From: an uncultured Lachnospiraceae bacterium
Lineage (GTDB): Bacteria; Bacillota; Clostridia; Lachnospirales; Lachnospiraceae
Assembly: GCA_910584845.1 (NCBI GenBank)
Contig: CAJUDH010000005.1
Span: 62,001 to 126,000 of the forward strand
Reading direction: 5' to 3'
DNA length: 64,000 nt
In this document: positions 36,502 to 44,483 of the stretch, piece after piece
How positions within the stretch are numbered: the first letter of the stretch is position 1
How the letters are laid out: every line of letters begins with the position of its first letter
Translations under genes and position numbers: made by a program
The notes under the pieces: generated by a model
Seen by the model: the letters and a program-made list of their open reading frames with translations, nothing else
The model's database searches: none
Told to the model about the DNA's origin: nothing

Positions 36502-38511
36502 CTATTCTTCCTCCGGGATCAACCGGATAATATCCTCAAAAGGCATACAAATATCGTTGCACTCTTTCGCCCGGTGGTTTTCCAGGATCAGCCTGGCTGC
36601 GTTCTCCATGGCCGGGAAACCGGTCCGGGTCAGCTGGTTGGCATAAATCACCACATTTACCCCCCTGCGCTGAAATTCCTCTTCCGTAACCGTGGGGAAT
36701 GCAGTCGGCACCACCACCAGCGGCGTGTCCGAATCTTTTTCCCGGAATTTTTCCACAAAATCAAAAATTTCCGCCGGGTCTTTTCTGCGGCTGTGGATCA
36801 TAATGGCATCCGCCCCCGCCCCTACATAGGCCCGGGCGCGCTTTAACGCGTCATCCATGCCTTTTTCCAGGATCAGGCTCTCAATGCGGGCGCATATCAT
36901 AAAATCCGCCGTCTTCTGGGCCTTTTTCCCCGCGGAAATTTTCCCGCAAAAATTCTCGATGCTGTCCTGGGCCTGGCTGGCCTGGACCCCAAACAGGGAA
37001 TTCTTTTTTAGCCCCACTTTATCTTCGATAATAACCATGGAAACGCCCATACGCTCCAAAGTCCGGACGGTATATGCAAAATGCTCCGTCAGCCCTCCTG
37101 TATCCCCGTCAAAAATAACCGGCTTCGTGGTAACCTCCATAATATCGTCTATGGTCCGGAAACGGGACGTCATGTCCACCAGCTCAATATCCGGCTTCCC
37201 CTTGGCTGTGGAATCACACAGGGAGCTGACCCACATAGCGTCAAACTGGCGGGCTTTCCCCTCCTGGTATACGGCCGTGCTTTCCACAATCAGCCCTGTG
37301 AGGCCGCTGTGGGCTTCCAGGGCCGTGACCAGCCCCTTTATGGCAATAGCCCTCCTTAGCCTCCCCCTGCGCATTTCCGGCATGGACAGGTCCAGGCGGG
37401 CGCGTTTTTCCAGGCTTTGGTACAGCTTATCCTTTGCATAAGAAAATTCCACCAGCATCCCCCCATAGGAAGCCAAAACCGAAACCACCTCGTCGCGGAT
37501 GGGCTTTTGGAAGCCGGAAACCCAGTCATCCCCGTGGACCACATAATCCGGCCGGTATTGTTCCAGGTTGTCTTTATAGCTTAGGGTTTTCTGTTCTACC
37601 ACACGGTACACCCCGGCAATATTCTCAAACATGCTTTTCCTTTCAGAAAAAGGGAGCAAAGGGAACCGCCGGTAGCCAAGGACTGCCTCATCGGACAAAA
37701 CGCCCACCATCAGCCTGCCCAGGCGCCCCGCTTTTTTTATGATGGCAATGTGCCCGCTGTGGATAATATCCGTAGAAAAACACATATAAACCGTGCGCTT
37801 TTCCACTTCTTTCAGATGTCCGGCAGCCACGGCCAGGTCGTCCAGGTTGTCCACCTCCCTGCAAAGCATACCCTTGATGTCGATAGGGAAGATCTCACAG
37901 CTACCAGAAATTTCATTCAAGGCGTCCTCCGCATAACACGTTACCTGCCCGGCCTCGCAAAACGCCGCAATCCGGTCCAGCCACACCTTCCAATCCTTTT
38001 TCAGCAGCTTGTACAAAGGCTGGGCGGCAACCGCCTCCTGAAAAAACTCCACCCCCACCTTTTGGATCTTCCCGTCCCGGACTACCGCCTTAAAATCCTT
38101 CTCCGGCAAAGGCGAGGTGGAACTCACAGCCATACAGCTATGCCTGCTGGCCAATACCTGGTCCAAAACGGAATTTTCAAAAACCAAATCGCCGTGCATC
38201 AAAATTACGTCGTCATCCAAATGCTCCCTGGCGCAGTAAATGGAATAAATGTAATTGGTTTCCTCCGGGGCGGGGTTCTTTACGAATGTAATCCGGACCG
38301 GCAGCTCCAGGCTTAGGCAATAGTGGGCCAACATATGGTCAAATACCCCTGTGGTCATAACCACTTCCTGGATCCCCGCTTCTGCGGCCTGCCGTAGTTG
38401 GCGGCTGACAATGGTCTCCCTGCCAGAAATCTCGGCCATGCATTTGGGGTGGCTGGACGCCAAGGCGCCCATACGGCTTCCCATGCCGGAATTTAATATT
38501 AAGGCTTTCAT
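36502..38511 (-). CDS. Three-domain fusion: nucleotidyltransferase, cytidylyltransferase, PEP mutase
   Basis: 669 aa from the ATG at 38511 (GGGGG 7 nt upstream); the frame stays open for 134 more codons but these cross the promoter. Residues 1-235 are a LicC/PntC-type NTP transferase (MKALILNSGMGSRMG, EETNYIYSIY, MHGDLVFE). Residues 240-370 are a TagD-like cytidylyltransferase domain with HSGH at 251-254 and a GDDW motif. Residues about 375-669 are PEP mutase with the diagnostic EDKVGLKKNSL at 496-506 and CARIES. Known: PEP mutase makes phosphonopyruvate from PEP, the entry to nearly all natural C-P compounds, and PntC-type enzymes make CMP-phosphonates. This one chain holds both the first step and the activation step. 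First gene of its operon. Confidence 0.93.
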   Translation of the reverse strand: MKALILNSGMGSRMGALASSHPKCMAEISGRETIVSRQLRQAAEAGIQEVVMTTGVFDHMLAHYCLSLELPVRITFVKNPAPEETNYIYSIYCAREHLDDDVILMHGDLVFENSVLDQVLASRHSCMAVSSTSPLPEKDFKAVVRDGKIQKVGVEFFQEAVAAQPLYKLLKKDWKVWLDRIAAFCEAGQVTCYAEDALNEISGSCEIFPIDIKGMLCREVDNLDDLAVAAGHLKEVEKRTVYMCFSTDIIHSGHIAIIKKAGRLGRLMVGVLSDEAVLGYRRFPLLPFSERKSMFENIAGVYRVVEQKTLSYKDNLEQYRPDYVVHGDDWVSGFQKPIRDEVVSVLASYGGMLVEFSYAKDKLYQSLEKRARLDLSMPEMRRGRLRRAIAIKGLVTALEAHSGLTGLIVESTAVYQEGKARQFDAMWVSSLCDSTAKGKPDIELVDMTSRFRTIDDIMEVTTKPVIFDGDTGGLTEHFAYTVRTLERMGVSMVIIEDKVGLKKNSLFGVQASQAQDSIENFCGKISAGKKAQKTADFMICARIESLILEKGMDDALKRARAYVGAGADAIMIHSRRKDPAEIFDFVEKFREKDSDTPLVVVPTAFPTVTEEEFQRRGVNVVIYANQLTRTGFPAMENAARLILENHRAKECNDICMPFEDIIRLIPEEE

Positions 38512-38632
38512 GGTAATCCCCCGTTGTTTTTTATATTTATAAAATGGTCCTGTATGCTTCCCATGGTTCCCCTGCTTTGAAACAGGCTTGACGTAAACCG
38601 GCATTTTGGGCTTTTCTTGATTGGATCTTATT

Positions 38633-38661
38633 ATTGTAGCATACGAAAACCCGGCTGTAAA
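38633..38661 (-). promoter_or_regulatory. Promoter of the phosphonate operon
   Basis: On the minus strand, TTTACA (38656-38661), a 17-base spacer and TACAAT (38633-38638). The predicted start is near 38626, about 115 nt before the ATG at 38511. Confidence 0.7.
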
Positions 38662-38764
38662 TAAACCGCTAAAACTTCCCCAAAGGCCGCAGCAGCCCCT
38701 ATTCGCCAAAGGCACACCGCGGTAAATACGGACAAATGGCATGGCAGGTATCACAAAGGGGTTC

Positions 38765-38793
38765 TTTACAATTCCAATGAATTTAAGTATAAT
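38765..38793 (+). promoter_or_regulatory. Promoter of the fcl-gmd-manC operon
   Basis: TTTACA (38765-38770), a 17-base spacer and TATAAT (38788-38793), with a predicted start near 38800. The ATG at 38867 is preceded by AAGGGG. Confidence 0.78.
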
Positions 38794-38866
38794 AAACCGT
38801 GACCTTTTAACACGTGGACCATTTACCATCGCCGTCCGTAACGGGCGGCACAAAAAGGGGATTGCT

Positions 38867-39811
38867 ATGATGGAAAAAAACGCGAAAATATACGTGGCAG
38901 GCCATAGGGGCATGGTAGGCTCCGCTATCGTGAAGGAACTGAAGCGGCAAAATTATACCAATATCCTTACGCGCACCCACAAAGAATTGGATTTATGCCG
39001 CCAAGACGACGTGGAAAGGTTTTTTGCAAAAGAAAAACCGGAATATGTATTTTTGGCAGCCGCCAAAGTAGGGGGGATCCTGGCGAACCAATCTGCTTTG
39101 GCTGACTTCATGTATGAAAATATAATGTTAGAAATCAACGTAATCCATTCCGCGTGGAAAAACGGATGTAAAAAGCTGGAATTTTTAGGTTCTTCCTGCA
39201 TCTATCCCCGCATGGCCCCTCAACCGATGAAAGAAAGCTGCCTTCTGGCCGGCGGGCTGGAAAAAACCAACGAAGCCTATGCGTTGGCAAAAATATCCGG
39301 CCTGAAATATTGCGAGTTTTTAAACCGCCAATATGGCACCGACTTCATCAGCGTCATGCCTACCAACCTGTACGGCCCCAATGACAATTACCACCCGCTC
39401 CACAGCCACGTCCTGCCTTCCTTTATCCGACGCTTCCATGAGGCAAAGCAAGCCCAATCGCCCTATGTCGTTTGTTGGGGCGACGGCACCCCTTTGCGTG
39501 AATTCCTGTATGTGGACGACCTGGCAGACTTATGCGTTTTCCTGATGAACCACTACAGCGGGGATGAAACGGTAAACGCAGGCACCGGCAAGGAAGTGTC
39601 CATTCAGGAATTAGCCCAATTGACGGCAAAAACCATCGGCTACCAAGGCGAAATCCGTTGGGACGCCAGCAAGCCCAACGGCACCCCCCGCAAGCTCTTG
39701 GACGTCTCCAAATGCACCGCCCTGGGATGGGCCTACAAAACAGAATTGGAAGATGGCATCCGCCTGGCTTATGAAGATTTTTTACAAAACCCCATGCGGG
39801 CCGAACGCTAG
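38867..39811 (+). CDS. fcl: GDP-L-fucose synthase
   Basis: 314 aa, the normal length for Fcl/WcaG. SDR features: IYVAGHRGMVGSAIVKEL, FLAAAKVGGI, GSSCIYPRMAPQPM, and the YALAKISG catalytic motif. Known reaction: GDP-4-keto-6-deoxy-D-mannose to GDP-L-fucose with NADPH. The ATG at 38867 has AAGGGG 6 nt upstream; an upstream in-frame extension would run through the promoter. First gene of a three-gene operon that supplies GDP-L-fucose to the two putative fucosyltransferases encoded convergently (42284-44413). Confidence 0.95.
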   Translation: MMEKNAKIYVAGHRGMVGSAIVKELKRQNYTNILTRTHKELDLCRQDDVERFFAKEKPEYVFLAAAKVGGILANQSALADFMYENIMLEINVIHSAWKNGCKKLEFLGSSCIYPRMAPQPMKESCLLAGGLEKTNEAYALAKISGLKYCEFLNRQYGTDFISVMPTNLYGPNDNYHPLHSHVLPSFIRRFHEAKQAQSPYVVCWGDGTPLREFLYVDDLADLCVFLMNHYSGDETVNAGTGKEVSIQELAQLTAKTIGYQGEIRWDASKPNGTPRKLLDVSKCTALGWAYKTELEDGIRLAYEDFLQNPMRAER

Positions 39812-39871
39812 AAGGTTGCCCCATGGCGCCAAATCGGACCCGTATTTATCCATAGGAAAGGAAACCAAATT

Positions 39872-40948
39872 ATGGCCAAGATTGCGTTTATCACCGGGGT
39901 GACCGGACAGGACGGCTCCTTCCTCGCCGAATTTTTACTGGAAAAAGGCTATGAAGTCCATGGCATGGTCCGCCGTTCCTCCACCGATTTCCATGAACGG
40001 ATCGCCCACTTGGAAGATACCCCTGGCTTCCACCTCCATTATGGGGATTTAAGCGACTCTTTGAGCCTGGTAAAAATCATCGGGCAAATACGGCCAGATG
40101 AAATATACAACCTGGCCGCCCAAAGCCATGTCCAGATTTCCTTCGATGTACCGGAATACACCGCAGACGTGGTGGCAACCGGGGTTTTGCGGGTGCTGGA
40201 AGCCGTCCGCACCTGCGGGTTGGCAAACAGCTGCCGGATTTACCAGGCATCCACATCGGAGCTGTTTGGCAAAGTAGAAGAAATCCCCCAGCGGGAAACC
40301 ACGCCGTTCCACCCCTACAGCCCCTATGCCGTGGCCAAGCAATACGGCTTTTGGATCGTAAAAGAATACCGGGAAGCCTATGGTATGTTCTGTTGCTCGG
40401 GAATCCTGTTTAACCATGAATCGGAACGCCGGGGCGAAACCTTTGTCACCAGGAAAATCACCCTGGCCGCCGCCCGCATTTCCCAGGGAAAACAGGAAAA
40501 ACTGGTCCTGGGGAATTTGTCCAGCTTAAGGGATTGGGGGTATGCAAAAGATTATGTGGAATGCATGTGGCTAATGCTGCAAAACCAGGTGCCGGAAGAT
40601 TTTGTAATTGCAACCGGCCAGCAGCATTCCGTGCGGGAATTTTGCCAAAAAGCTTTTCGTTACGCCGGGATAGAACTGGAATTTGCCGGACAGGGCCTGG
40701 AAGAAAAAGGGATCGACATAAAAACCGGAAATGTACGGGTTGAAGTGTCGCCCCAATTTTACCGCCCTACCGATGTGGTAAACCTATTGGGCGACCCTTC
40801 CAAAGCCAGGGAAAAGCTGGGATGGAACCCACAAAAAACGCCTTTCCAGGATCTGGTCCGCATTATGATGGAACATGATATACAAAAGGTAAAAGGGGAA
40901 TCCCGGCCCTTAAACATCAGGGGCAAAAGAACAGGGGCAACAACATGA
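39872..40948 (+). CDS. gmd: GDP-mannose 4,6-dehydratase
   Basis: 358 aa. Features: AFITGVTGQDGSFLAEFLL, YNLAAQSHVQISF, STSELFGK, the catalytic YAVAKQYG, ILFNHESERRGETFVTRKI, and LGNLSSLRDWGYAKDYV, all characteristic of Gmd. Known reaction: GDP-D-mannose to GDP-4-keto-6-deoxy-D-mannose. Lies 60 nt after fcl; AAAGGAAACC precedes the ATG. The gene overlaps manC as ATGA. Confidence 0.96.
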   Translation: MAKIAFITGVTGQDGSFLAEFLLEKGYEVHGMVRRSSTDFHERIAHLEDTPGFHLHYGDLSDSLSLVKIIGQIRPDEIYNLAAQSHVQISFDVPEYTADVVATGVLRVLEAVRTCGLANSCRIYQASTSELFGKVEEIPQRETTPFHPYSPYAVAKQYGFWIVKEYREAYGMFCCSGILFNHESERRGETFVTRKITLAAARISQGKQEKLVLGNLSSLRDWGYAKDYVECMWLMLQNQVPEDFVIATGQQHSVREFCQKAFRYAGIELEFAGQGLEEKGIDIKTGNVRVEVSPQFYRPTDVVNLLGDPSKAREKLGWNPQKTPFQDLVRIMMEHDIQKVKGESRPLNIRGKRTGATT

Positions 40949-42258
40949 ATATTATATTATTGTCTGGCGGTTCCGGAAAAAGGCTTTGGCCCCTTTCCAA
41001 TGACGTCCGTTCCAAACAGTTTATCAAACTTTTTAAAACCGAGGACGGCCAATATGAATCCATGCTGCAACGTATGTACCGCTATATCCGCAAGGCAGAC
41101 CCTTATGCAAACATAACCATTGCAACCGCCAAGCGCCAAATTTCTGCCATCCACAACCAGCTGGGGGAAGGTGTGGACATCTGCGTGGAACCATGCCGCC
41201 GTGACACTTTCCCGGCGGTGGCGCTGGCAACCGCATACCTTCACGATGTCCAGGGCGTCCCGGGGGACGCAGCCGTGGTGGTCTGCCCGGTAGACCCATT
41301 TGTAAAAGAAGACTATTTCGAAGCTTTAATTAAACTGGAACAGCAGGCAAAAAAGGGGGAGGCCAACCTGGTATTGATGGGGATTGAACCAACCTACCCC
41401 AGCGAAAAATACGGTTATATCCTTCCCAAAAGCAAAAATGCCGTCAGCGGCGTGTCCTCCTTTATAGAAAAACCCGACGCCAAAACGGCAAAACAATACA
41501 TACGCCAGGGGGCCTTGTGGAATGGGGGCGTGTTTGCTTATCCCTTGCAGTATATGCTGGACAAGGCCCATGAGCGGATCCGTTTCTGCGGCTACTATGA
41601 CTTATTGGGCCAATACAGCGCCCTGGACAGCATCAGCATGGACTATGCGGTAGTGGAAAAGGAAAAACAGGTCCAGGTTATGCGCTTTCATGGCCCGTGG
41701 AAAGACCTGGGCACATGGAACACCCTAACGGAAGCCATGGACGGGCCGGACATCGGGAATGCCATTATGGATAAAACCTGCCAAAACGTCCACGTCATCA
41801 ACGAATTGGACTTGCCCATCTTGTGTATGGGGTTAAACGATGTGGTAGTTTCCGCCAGCCCCAACGGCATCCTCGTATCCGACAAAACACAGTCCAGCTA
41901 TATCAAGCCCTTTGTAGACCGCCTCGGCCAGCAGACTATGTTTGCCGAAAAATCCTGGGGCAGCTTCCGTGTGCTGGACGCCGACGCAGAAAGCCTCACC
42001 ATCAAAGTGACCTTAAACCCCGGCCACCGCATGAACTACCATAGCCACAAATACCGGGACGAAATTTGGGCCGTAGCCTCCGGCACCGGGCGGGCAGTCA
42101 TCGACGGCCGGGAACAGGCAGTCCGTGCAGGCGACGTCCTTACCATGCAGGCCGGAAGCCGCCACACCATCCTTGCCGAATCGGAATTGAAATTAATTGA
42201 AGTCCAGCTGGGCAAAGAGATCTGCGTCCAGGATAAGGAAAAATTCGACCTGGAGTAA
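40945..42258 (+). CDS. manC: Mannose-1-phosphate guanylyltransferase with C-terminal cupin
   Basis: 437 aa, a little shorter than E. coli ManC. N-terminal nucleotidyltransferase: ILLSGGSGKRLWPLSNDVRS, VCPVDPFV, FIEKPDAKTA, and WNGGVFA. The C-terminal 110 residues form a type II phosphomannose isomerase-like cupin (PGHRMNYHSHKYRDEIW, VIDGREQAV), so it may also interconvert fructose 6-phosphate and mannose 6-phosphate. Supplies GDP-mannose to Gmd. ATGA overlap with gmd. It converges on the fucosyltransferase gene with 25 nt between stops and no strong terminator visible. Confidence 0.95.
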   Translation: MNIILLSGGSGKRLWPLSNDVRSKQFIKLFKTEDGQYESMLQRMYRYIRKADPYANITIATAKRQISAIHNQLGEGVDICVEPCRRDTFPAVALATAYLHDVQGVPGDAAVVVCPVDPFVKEDYFEALIKLEQQAKKGEANLVLMGIEPTYPSEKYGYILPKSKNAVSGVSSFIEKPDAKTAKQYIRQGALWNGGVFAYPLQYMLDKAHERIRFCGYYDLLGQYSALDSISMDYAVVEKEKQVQVMRFHGPWKDLGTWNTLTEAMDGPDIGNAIMDKTCQNVHVINELDLPILCMGLNDVVVSASPNGILVSDKTQSSYIKPFVDRLGQQTMFAEKSWGSFRVLDADAESLTIKVTLNPGHRMNYHSHKYRDEIWAVASGTGRAVIDGREQAVRAGDVLTMQAGSRHTILAESELKLIEVQLGKEICVQDKEKFDLE

Positions 42259-42283
42259 AACGAAAGCGCCTTTTTGGATTTCC

Positions 42284-43168
42284 TCACAGCTCCCGGTCAC
42301 TTAAATTTAACGTATATTTCCGGCCCGGATTCAGCAAAGCCGCCAAATAGCTGAAGGCGCTGTTGGACAGGATCATGGCTTCGCACATGGCCATAAGCTG
42401 CATGTCCCGGAAATTCTGTCCCGCAGTATTCCCCTCTACATAAGTAATTTCCGAAAAACAGCCAAACCCCAGCTGTTGCGCATGGCTCCGGCACCAGCCG
42501 ATGTCGTCGGAAAACACAAACAGATGCCACTCCCCCGGCGCCTGCCCCCGAAAAACTTCCATCCCTCCCCGGTACTCTTCCGGGTCCAGCTCCAGCTTCA
42601 GCGCCACATAATCCCCTCTCCGGACATGGACGGAAACCGAGTGGGTAGACCGGATCCGGTCCTGGTAACGGAGGTTCCTCTCGTCGGTAATCTCCGGAAA
42701 GCGAAGCTCCTGTAAAAAGGCCTCTGCATATTTCCCAAACCAGCTTTTATGGATCCAGTACCCATGATAGTAAATGTTCCCGGGCACATCCAGAATTTCC
42801 GGATAATAGCCGTTGCCTGGAATGGAAAACACCTGGCCGTCAAATGGGTTGAAATCGCCATAATTCCCCACTTCCGTCACCATCTGAATATCCACCTGGT
42901 TTTCCTTTAAAATCTGAGGGACGCTTTTCCCCCGCCTCTTCTCCTCCAAAATAAAATTCCATACTTTCCCGTCAAAACATCCGCTTAACATATGGGGCCG
43001 GACCCCAAACACGTTTTCCAGTTCATACCCGTTGTGCACGGTATGCGTAGCAAAATAAGTATCATCCATATACATTTTGTCTCCCGGATGGGACAATTCG
43101 TAATACCTGGCAAAAATATACTGGAAAACCTGGTTGGCAAGGCCCCCGTTTAAAAATTGAATCTTCAA
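42284..43168 (-). CDS. GT11 alpha-1,2-fucosyltransferase-like protein
   Basis: 294 aa from a TTG start at 43168, supported by AGGGGAGG just upstream and by the fact that the frame then begins at the family's conserved IQFLNGGLANQVFQY. A second TTG 13 codons upstream is not supported. The GT11 hallmark is SVHVRRGDYVALK, the donor-binding Arg motif; FVFSDDIGWCR and LSNSAFSYLAALL follow. Known reaction: fucose transfer from GDP-L-fucose, usually alpha-1,2 to galactose. The GDP-L-fucose operon ends 25 nt away on the other strand. Confidence 0.9.
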   Translation of the reverse strand: MKIQFLNGGLANQVFQYIFARYYELSHPGDKMYMDDTYFATHTVHNGYELENVFGVRPHMLSGCFDGKVWNFILEEKRRGKSVPQILKENQVDIQMVTEVGNYGDFNPFDGQVFSIPGNGYYPEILDVPGNIYYHGYWIHKSWFGKYAEAFLQELRFPEITDERNLRYQDRIRSTHSVSVHVRRGDYVALKLELDPEEYRGGMEVFRGQAPGEWHLFVFSDDIGWCRSHAQQLGFGCFSEITYVEGNTAGQNFRDMQLMAMCEAMILSNSAFSYLAALLNPGRKYTLNLSDREL

Positions 43169-43228
43169 AGCCCTCCCCTTTCTGGAAGCAAAGGCCAAAG
43201 CCCTCAAGCCCCTTTGCCTGCCCTCTTG

Positions 43229-44413
43229 CTAAAAAAGTACAGTAAATGTATCGTCCACCCCATACCGCCCTTTATTCCAAACATAAAAATAGTCGAACCG
43301 GCTGGCAAAAAGTAGGGCCATAACCGTTCCGCTGGTCCTTCCCCCTATCAGGCAATGGCACCGGGACAGCAAATATAACGCAGTTAAGTATTCTTCATTT
43401 TTACGGTACAGGTCAATTTGAAATTTTTTGTTGGCATCGTTCAGGCTGCCCCCTCCCATATCCGGATAATAAATATCCTGGGTAACAAACAAAGCGCCCC
43501 GGAACCGTTCCTGAAAGGCAGACAAAATCTTAGGGTCTTCCGTTGCCAGGTAAAGGTACTTACAGCCATGCTCCCCCATGGCCTCTTCCGCCTTTGCCAA
43601 AGCTTCGTTTATGGTTGGCTGGACCGGATGGTTATATGGCCGCGTCAAGGTATAATCCGTACCTCTGCATAGGACCCCCAGCACGCGGCTGCCCGTATGA
43701 AAAGGCCCGCTTTGGGCAGCCAGATCCAATTTCCCCTGAATGGAAGGGGAAAAAGGCATATGCTTTTTTACCAGGCGCCTCCATCTGTCCACCAGGGCCG
43801 GATTTGTCAAAAAATCCATATCATAATTTGGCATAACCGGCGGGATGCCTTTTTTCACAATATGCCGGTGCGCCGGCAGCGGGGAAGGGAGCGGTTTGTC
43901 AAAAGGCTGCCGGAAAAACAATTCCCACGCATTTTTCCCCAGGCTCCTGCTCAAGCCCGCAAAGCTGTTATCCGCATTTACCATGTCAATAACCGGAATA
44001 TACCCCTCGGATATGGCCATTGCCATATGCCCTAAATTGGTAATCATATGGGAAGCCAGCCCGGGGATCTGGTCGTCCCTTTGGATGATGCAGTAATATT
44101 CCCGGTACCGGACAATTGCAGAAAGCATTTCCCCGATAACGCCATAAAAGCTTTCAAAAAATGCAGGGACTTTTTCCAAATCCCCCAGGCAGCCGGACCG
44201 GCTGTAAAGGTTTTCGATATTTTGCTCCATACCTTCCAGATATAGGCCTATATGGCCCATGGCCTTGTAGAGCTCCCGTAAAACTGCCACATAATCGGCA
44301 GGGTCATTGCCCACAGGCCTGCCGCTGCTATAGACTGCCATATCATTGGCAAAAAGCATTTTTACTTGCCTTAGCTGATTAAACAGCTCGTCCGCTATGT
44401 TTAACTGCTTCAT
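43229..44413 (-). CDS. Putative fucosyltransferase-like protein (CRGTDY motif)
   Basis: About 394 aa from ATG 44413 (GGAG 7 nt upstream); the frame is open further up but without start signals. Residues about 1-125 are helical. A GVLCRGTDYTLTRPYNHP stretch resembles the Arg-containing donor-binding motif of GT23/NodZ-type fucosyltransferases, followed by YLYLATEDPKILSAF and, near the C-terminus, IGGRTSGTVMALLF. Position between the GT11 gene and the GT2-methyltransferase genes, next to the GDP-fucose operon, supports a fucosyltransferase role. I am less sure of the family than for its neighbour. Confidence 0.6.
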   Translation of the reverse strand: MKQLNIADELFNQLRQVKMLFANDMAVYSSGRPVGNDPADYVAVLRELYKAMGHIGLYLEGMEQNIENLYSRSGCLGDLEKVPAFFESFYGVIGEMLSAIVRYREYYCIIQRDDQIPGLASHMITNLGHMAMAISEGYIPVIDMVNADNSFAGLSRSLGKNAWELFFRQPFDKPLPSPLPAHRHIVKKGIPPVMPNYDMDFLTNPALVDRWRRLVKKHMPFSPSIQGKLDLAAQSGPFHTGSRVLGVLCRGTDYTLTRPYNHPVQPTINEALAKAEEAMGEHGCKYLYLATEDPKILSAFQERFRGALFVTQDIYYPDMGGGSLNDANKKFQIDLYRKNEEYLTALYLLSRCHCLIGGRTSGTVMALLFASRFDYFYVWNKGRYGVDDTFTVLF

Positions 44414-44483
44414 CCTCATACTCCATTTGTAAACCATATAAGAAAGCCCCTGTATCCTGCCAATCCAAATACCCGGGCCCGGG

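Larger units (their letters stand above)
38512..38866. promoter_or_regulatory. Divergent promoter region between phosphonate and GDP-fucose operons
   Basis: About 355 bases without a gene. Back-to-back promoters are listed separately. The leftward transcript would have a leader of about 115 nt, the rightward one about 67 nt. I see no strong inverted repeat or other element here. Confidence 0.7.
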
